Source: a bacterium
GTDB lineage: Bacteria > UBP6 > UBA1177
Length of the DNA stretch: 53,780 nucleotides
Direction of reading: 5' to 3'
NCBI GenBank assembly: GCA_017538365.1
Contig: JAFYIZ010000048.1
Span: 1-53,780, forward strand
Within the stretch, counting starts at the first letter, position 1; each line of letters opens with the position of its first letter. The notes below the pieces were generated by a model. That model did not search any database and was not told the origin of the DNA. It saw only the letters and a program-made list of their open reading frames with translations. Below, in pieces: positions 50,101 through 53,780 of the stretch. The translations under genes and the position numbers were made by a program.

Positions 50101-50353
50101 AGATGGTGCTGACTCGAGCGATACTTCTGACTCGTCTGATTCAAATGATCCGACAGACACTTCAGATTCAACCGACACGACTGATACATCCGATTCAAGC
50201 GATTCTTCTGACACATCAGATCAGTCAGATCCTACCGATACTTCTGACTCGTCCGACAGCTCGGATTCCACTGATACGTCAGATTCAAGTGACACTTCTG
50301 AAAACGATAAATCTGATGATGAAAAAGGCGGCTGTTCTGTGCTGACTCTTTAA
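47141..50353 (+). CDS. Exported N-acetylmuramoyl-L-alanine amidase with golvesin-like and fibronectin-like domains
   Basis: 1070 residues from the ATG at 47141 (GGAGG in front). A type I signal peptide (FILVFILLFSSVFA) precedes about 100 residues of unknown fold. Amidase_3 zinc ligands are at H156 (VSAGHGW), E200 (SNAEM) and the IAIHSDAH histidine; the catalytic Glu is in CLIELAYHT. Between the first two and the third is an inserted golvesin-C-like domain (GFYHVYVSYRAG, VNQRHHGNTWIDLGKFYF, IIIADAVRF). A fibronectin-type domain (GSPRNLRTKVNDNGSVTLFW) and a ThuA/GATase-like domain follow. An Asp/Ser/Thr-rich tail of about 130 residues ends GGCSVLTL. It should cut peptidoglycan stem peptides from outside the inner membrane. 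Confidence 0.88.
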   Translation: MKKGFFILVFILLFSSVFALDLDIPLKNFEVSGVSVDKITLESEAKKVTFFITVTDKYLVGFNDIKLEELSRLYLNSLISLNINFMHLNIMLRTGKDGEYKYVTEFLPKEPPVPKKEEGYEGGASKPAKKSLSPHVKHGNITGALSGKTLFVSAGHGWAYNLNYVNNGTENDPVYELKSQYWETQRDVSQGMREDDSNAEMVSYFLIPYLQNAGGMVFSARERDRQENMVIIDDGDGTAYEAQDGIYEENGEWTDSGSAGYGRTAYPIAIDINPLTSGSYRYANAESGAWARWTANIPEDGFYHVYVSYRAGTNRTDSAVYTVKHAGGLTQVTVNQRHHGNTWIDLGKFYFHAGLSRENGSVTLSGASDIIIADAVRFGGGKGLVKRGESGVTPKVSGKPRWEESAVHNIQFIGAPSGSGKVYHRYNTAYNDRDDDVAARSRWAAWENEEEDDSLYIAIHSDAHSNTSAEGISSYIYSPGQGGGVGFVSGYAVNGSEGLADLVRQRILNSVRVLLNSNYKERGRYSAYFGEINPSNNNEMPSCLIELAYHTSPTDSAMLKNPKYRDIAMRGAYQGIVQYFADKDGTEAVFLPGSPRNLRTKVNDNGSVTLFWDAPESDSPNYYKGHPATGYYVQTSTDGNAFDDGVDVGNVLQFTRNFEQGKPVYFRVVAYNAGGVSFPSGVAAAVPAKHASQILLVDGFERIDNALPRFNEGTSANHRYILEYINSFDYAKYYAPLISELGYSLDFTQRTNVTGMDLSNYDMILWFLGEQSTEDETFNHDEQTKITEYIENGGALFVSGAEIGWDLQAKGDDDDKQFFNEILNVNYIKDESKLYTFYGTDDFTDVSGAFDDGTYIYQAEYADVLSPYTRSGRTVLFYDDAMTLGAGILTKNDEKKVFVMGFPFETILDKDNKINLVQYVLDEFEITPETDDDPSDSGVETPDDDSDDDTADSNDETQDEDSANTENESTDEDTSDSENETQDEDTADGADSSDTSDSSDSNDPTDTSDSTDTTDTSDSSDSSDTSDQSDPTDTSDSSDSSDSTDTSDSSDTSENDKSDDEKGGCSVLTL

Positions 50354-51667
50354 TTATTTGAATTTCTTGAAAAAATCGCCCAAATCTTTATTGAACTTGT
50401 TGAAATTTTCGCCGTATTTCATAATTTTGGGTTCGTTTGAATTGATCTCTTCTACGATCTTGTCGCCTTCTATCTTGCACTCGGCTGTAAATTCAGATTT
50501 TCCGCTTACGCAAGAAGCATTGAAATTGTTGATTTTATTGAGATATTCTTCGTAAAATTTAATAAACTCCGCACTCTCTTTTTCAAGTTCCTTCATTGTT
50601 GAGACAAGTTTGAGATAGGTGTCGAGCAGTTTTTTATTGTTTCTGCTTTTTACGACTTCGGTATTGTTGTCACTCATTCCTATCTGCTGGTTCAGATATG
50701 CGTTCTGCTCTCTGAGTCCCTGCAGATAGTTCGTTATCGTATTCTGCGCGTTCTCGGTCTTTGCAAGGATATTTCCCATTCCCGCTTTGTGGTAGTCGTT
50801 TTCAATCGCGACGAGGTTCACTTTTTCATCTTTGTAGGCTGCAAGCTTCGAGTTGCCGTCGTTGAAAAGGTTCTCCATTTTGGTTTCCGACGCCTTGCAC
50901 TTTTCCATGTTGAGTTTCGTGACGCAGACGCTTTTTGCCTCGTTTATCGTTCTGAGCATCGAAGTGCAGGTCTGGCGTAGAGCACCGTTCTGCAGCAGGA
51001 CGCTGTTGAGCTTGCCCAAGAACTCTTTGCCGATCTTTGCCGAATCTGCGGAAGCGCCTTTAAGCGACTGATTGAGCGAGGCTTTTGATTTGTCGAAAAC
51101 TTTTTTGTCCTCGTCAAGCCCTTTCTGCATCGCCTGAACGAGTTCTTTTTTCGCATTCAGATTGGCAGAAATCGCTTTTATAAAATCCTTTTTACCTTCG
51201 TCGTTACTTCTTGCGTTGTAGTCTTTAGCGCGTTCTGCGGCGTTTTCCATCGTATCGATGTCGCTGTTGAAATTCTCCTTTTCGTCATTCAGCTTTTCAG
51301 CGGCGGTCGCGACCTCTCTGTCAAGTGCTTCGCATTTTGAATATTTGTCGTCGGTGTCGACAGTTTTGCACTCTTCAAGATAGTTTTTCAGAAGAGATTC
51401 GTATTCATTGAGCAGATTTTTGAGGTCGGGAATACGCGATTTTGCCGATTCCTTCGCTTCGCAGTAGATTTTGAGTTCACTGACTACATTGCGCGAAAGG
51501 TCGTTATCAGACGGATTATTGCATGCCTTCTCATCTTTTGAGAGCTTCTTTTCGATCTCTTCGACCCGTTTTTTATCTGACGCTATCTTTTTCGCCTCGT
51601 CTTTGTAAATGTCGGCATAAACAGTAAGCGAATAAAAAAGAACCAGTAAAATCAAATACTTTTTCAT
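50354..51667 (-). CDS. Exported coiled-coil protein, unknown function
   Basis: 437 residues from the ATG at 51667 (TTGGAGGAAC in front). The signal peptide MKKYLILLVLFYSLTVYA is type I. The mature protein is almost wholly helical and rich in Lys and Glu, with long heptad stretches and about ten scattered cysteines (KACNN, IYCEAK, EECKTVD, SKCEALD and others), probably disulfide-linked in the periplasm. I do not recognise a family. Its stop codon abuts the stop of the convergent amidase gene with no base between them. Confidence 0.78.
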   Translation of the reverse strand: MKKYLILLVLFYSLTVYADIYKDEAKKIASDKKRVEEIEKKLSKDEKACNNPSDNDLSRNVVSELKIYCEAKESAKSRIPDLKNLLNEYESLLKNYLEECKTVDTDDKYSKCEALDREVATAAEKLNDEKENFNSDIDTMENAAERAKDYNARSNDEGKKDFIKAISANLNAKKELVQAMQKGLDEDKKVFDKSKASLNQSLKGASADSAKIGKEFLGKLNSVLLQNGALRQTCTSMLRTINEAKSVCVTKLNMEKCKASETKMENLFNDGNSKLAAYKDEKVNLVAIENDYHKAGMGNILAKTENAQNTITNYLQGLREQNAYLNQQIGMSDNNTEVVKSRNNKKLLDTYLKLVSTMKELEKESAEFIKFYEEYLNKINNFNASCVSGKSEFTAECKIEGDKIVEEINSNEPKIMKYGENFNKFNKDLGDFFKKFK

Positions 51668-51794
51668 GAGTTCCTCCAAATTTCAAACACATACGGATGA
51701 TGATTCCACAAAAAGGGGAATTTTGCAAATAACAACTCTTTTTCGTTGAAAAAAATCGGGATAGGCTTAATATCAGGCGGTTTTGGAGATGAAA

Positions 51795-52172
51795 ATGGCT
51801 GAAAGACTGAAAATCCTTATAGTGGAAGACGATCCGGCGAATCTGATCGTTTCTGTCAAAAGTCTGGAGCGCAGAAATGTCGAAGTCCTCGCTGCGACGG
51901 ATGCCTACGAAGCCTTGAAAATATACGATAGTGCCGACAATTTGTCCGCCGTGATAACCGACATCCAGCTCCCAGGCATGGACGGAACTGAAATGATGCG
52001 CAAAATGAGGCAGAAAGAGGAGTCGACGGGAATTTCTATTCCGATTTTTGCGATGACGGCTTACGCTTTCGGCGAAGAGAAGGAAAATTTCAAGGCTATC
52101 GGTTTTGATGACATTTTTATCAAGCCTGTCGATTACGACAAAATATTGGAAACTATTCAATTTTATTTGTAA
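51795..52172 (+). CDS. Stand-alone response regulator receiver protein
   Basis: 125 residues, a single receiver (CheY-like) domain with no output domain. The acidic pocket is E11-D12-D13 and the phospho-acceptor is D56 in VITDIQLPGMDG. The switch Thr is in AMTAYAF and the conserved Lys is in FIKPVDY. It would act by phospho-dependent protein contact; no histidine kinase is in the window. The ATG at 51795 is preferred over 51789 and a TTG at 51783 because GGAG ends 6 bp before it. It lies 11 bp upstream of the RNase HIII gene. Confidence 0.9.
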   Translation: MAERLKILIVEDDPANLIVSVKSLERRNVEVLAATDAYEALKIYDSADNLSAVITDIQLPGMDGTEMMRKMRQKEESTGISIPIFAMTAYAFGEEKENFKAIGFDDIFIKPVDYDKILETIQFYL

Positions 52173-52183
52173 AAGAGGTCGTT

Positions 52184-53083
52184 TTGAACTTGTTTTCATC
52201 GGATAAGGCGCTTTCAGATTTTGTCGAAAAGGCATACATCAGGCTGCTTGAAGCGGGATACACTGTAAACAGCGAAAATATTAAGGAGATCCCTTACGGA
52301 GTGACGCTGAAAACGGGAAAAAGCGATGAAAAACTTGTTTCGGCGGCGGTATACCACACCGAGAAAAAAGGATTTTCAGTCGTAACAAGCGATCCTGAGA
52401 TAAAATCGCTCCTTCTTTCGCTTATCACGAATGTCGGGACTCTTGGCAGCGACGAAGCGGGAAAGGGGGATATTTTCGGTCCTTTAGTCGTATGTTCTTT
52501 TCTTCTTGGTGAAAAGGAAGAAGTGCTCTTAAAACTCGGCGCAAAAGACAGCAAAAGAATGAAAAATGAAGAGATATTGGATAGTTATGAAAAGATAAAT
52601 GCCGATTTCAGAGATTCTTTCTCGATGGTGCGCATCATGCCGGAAAGATACAATTCTTTCTATCAGAATCTTTCCGAGCAGGGTAAAAACCTCACCGATC
52701 TTCTTGCCTGGGCGCATTCGAAGGCGATATCGAATGTTATTGCGAAAAGAAACGATGTCAAACGTGTTTTAGTCGATAAATTCACCCCGTCATATTCGGC
52801 AAATGCAAGAATAACGGCTGCTGCGGGAAAGATCCCGGTCGATTTTCAGGTGAGAGCCGAACAGGACCCGGCGGTAGCGATAGCATCAGTCATAGCGAGG
52901 GCAGGGTACCTTTTGTCGCTGCGTCAGATAAGTGAAACAGTTCTTGAAAACAAATTCAGCCTCATTCCGGGAAGCGGAGCAGAATCCGACAAACTTCTTG
53001 CAGAGATTTCGGCTTCTTACGGTCGTGATATTTTTGACAAGATCGCCAAGACTCATTTTGCCAATTTCGAAAGGCTGCTCTGA
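52184..53083 (+). CDS. rnhC: Ribonuclease HIII
   Basis: Removes RNA from RNA-DNA hybrids. The 299 residues have an N-terminal TBP-like substrate-binding domain (about 1-80). The catalytic domain begins at GSDEAGKGDIFGPLVV, with D90, E91 and the Lys/Gly pattern that separates HIII from HII. Further acidic residues are at KDSKRM and VDKFTP, and EQDPAVAIASVIARA is in the C-terminal helix. The start is TTG with AGAGGT upstream. RNase HIII is less common in Gram-negative bacteria than HI or HII; neither of those is visible here. Confidence 0.92.
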   Translation: MNLFSSDKALSDFVEKAYIRLLEAGYTVNSENIKEIPYGVTLKTGKSDEKLVSAAVYHTEKKGFSVVTSDPEIKSLLLSLITNVGTLGSDEAGKGDIFGPLVVCSFLLGEKEEVLLKLGAKDSKRMKNEEILDSYEKINADFRDSFSMVRIMPERYNSFYQNLSEQGKNLTDLLAWAHSKAISNVIAKRNDVKRVLVDKFTPSYSANARITAAAGKIPVDFQVRAEQDPAVAIASVIARAGYLLSLRQISETVLENKFSLIPGSGAESDKLLAEISASYGRDIFDKIAKTHFANFERLL

Positions 53084-53094
53084 AAGATTTTTTC

Positions 53095-53123
53095 TTGAAA
53101 ATGAAAATCCGATAGGCTACTAT
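53095..53123 (+). promoter_or_regulatory. Promoter of ackA
   Basis: TTGAAA (53095-53100), 17 bp, TACTAT (53118-53123). A perfect palindrome CGATAG-GCTA-CTATCG (53110-53125) covers the -10, so a repressor could bind there. The SD TAGGAGG follows at 53155-53161. Confidence 0.65.
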
Positions 53124-53166
53124 CGCGCGTCTTTGGATTCTTTTAACAATTTTTTAGGAGGCTCTC

Positions 53167-53780
53167 ATGAAAATTTTTGTTCTCAACTGCGGAAGTTCTT
53201 CAATCAAGTACCAGCTTTTCGACATGACTGACGAGACCGTCATCGCTAAAGGTCTTGCCGAGAAGATCGGAAACCCCGAAGGCCACATCGAACTTAAGAT
53301 CACGAACCCGAAAAACAAGATCGAAGTCAATCTTCCTCTTGCTGACCACTCGGTCGCTCTGAACAAAATCATGGATATGATGACCGAAAACGGCGTTATC
53401 AAAGACAAATCGGAGATCACGGCGATCGCTCACAGACTCGTTCATGCCGGCGAATACTACCACGGCAGCGTTGAAGTTACCGACGACGTCGTCTTCAGAA
53501 TTCAGGAATGCAACGACCTCGCACCGCTTCACATTCCGGCTAACATCATCGGAATCAGGACCTGCCAGAAACTTTTCCCGGATACTTTCATGTCGGGAAC
53601 TTTCGACACCGCTTTCCATCACACGATGCCGGATTACGCTTACATGTATCCGATAGACTACAAATACTACGAAAAATACAGAGTCCGCAGATACGGCTTC
53701 CACGGATCGAGCCACTTCTTCGTTTCCAACAGAGCCGCTGAAATGCTCGGCAAAGACATCAAAGACCTCAAGATCGTTAC
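53167..53780 (+). CDS. ackA: Acetate kinase, N-terminal part (runs off right edge)
   Basis: Interconverts acetyl phosphate plus ADP with acetate plus ATP, the substrate-level phosphorylation step of acetate fermentation. The visible 204 residues start MKIFVLNCGSSSIKYQLFD, the ATP-binding phosphate loop of the family. They continue with AHRLVHAG, GTFDTAFHHTMPDYAY (carrying the acetate-site residues) and YGFHGSSHFFVSNR. About half of the usual ~400 residues is inside the window. TAGGAGG precedes the ATG. The pta gene is not visible. Confidence 0.96.
   Translation, partial: MKIFVLNCGSSSIKYQLFDMTDETVIAKGLAEKIGNPEGHIELKITNPKNKIEVNLPLADHSVALNKIMDMMTENGVIKDKSEITAIAHRLVHAGEYYHGSVEVTDDVVFRIQECNDLAPLHIPANIIGIRTCQKLFPDTFMSGTFDTAFHHTMPDYAYMYPIDYKYYEKYRVRRYGFHGSSHFFVSNRAAEMLGKDIKDLKIV

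Overview
The window reads as a piece of chromosome from an anaerobic, Gram-negative bacterium. The anaerobic traits are a glycyl-radical ribonucleotide reductase, a 2-oxoacid:ferredoxin oxidoreductase next to a two-subunit iron-sulfur fumarase, ferrous iron uptake and acetate kinase. The many lipoproteins, Asp/Ser/Thr/Pro-rich linkers, CGxDGCGGxCG cysteine modules and a MYXO-CTERM-like C-terminal tail point to the deltaproteobacterial/Myxococcota side. That placement is inference; no rRNA or tRNA gene is present to confirm it. SD sequences are strong and TTG starts are frequent.

Layout. 1-9321 is mostly core: pyrB (cut by the left edge), pyrR, a small membrane protein, a lipoprotein, dksA, priA, nrdD fused to a redoxin domain under a promoter with tandem NrdR boxes, and lepB. 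9399-18818 is accessory: an AbiE-like pair, two paralogous 'SSNSSND' lipoproteins, an acyltransferase, a PIN-domain toxin-antitoxin pair, a broken Abi HEPN gene and a PBECR4-type RNase gene. These are separated by copies of a 28-nt direct repeat, one unit per interval, like a cassette array. The last two units share one architecture: sigma70-like promoter, short structured RNA, intrinsic terminator, RNase gene.

18947-23023 returns to core metabolism: fumarase alpha/beta and korDABC, ending at a good terminator. 23279-24066 has another Abi-like HEPN RNase with a divergent candidate small RNA. Then follow an FMN reductase, the FeoB-associated small membrane protein, a FeoA-FeoB fusion behind DtxR/IdeR-like palindromes, and a DUF1566-like protein.

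28275-40192 is a minus-strand array of nine exported paralogues, eight of them lipoproteins. Each has a signal peptide, a low-complexity acidic linker, CGxDGCGGxCG modules, and one to three copies of a ~130-residue domain that I do not recognise. I call it the YFQ domain, after its K-x-YFQ-x-(S/G)GT core. Six of the nine have the same promoter: a CTTTCT-like -35, exactly 17 bp, then TAWAAT.

40471-53780 holds a large surface protein with a C-terminal sorting-like tail, two aldehyde dehydrogenases (ALDH7 and P5C dehydrogenase), a giant exported N-acetylmuramoyl-L-alanine amidase, a coiled-coil periplasmic protein, a single-domain response regulator, RNase HIII and the start of ackA. The three exported proteins in the window with a C-terminal GC(S/A)VL motif all lack an N-terminal lipobox. 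This suggests two alternative surface-anchoring routes.

The best candidate for an undescribed system is 17366-18818: two adjacent promoter-RNA-terminator-RNase units inside a repeat-delimited, toxin-antitoxin-rich array. No tRNA, rRNA, CRISPR array, transposase or integrase gene was found.
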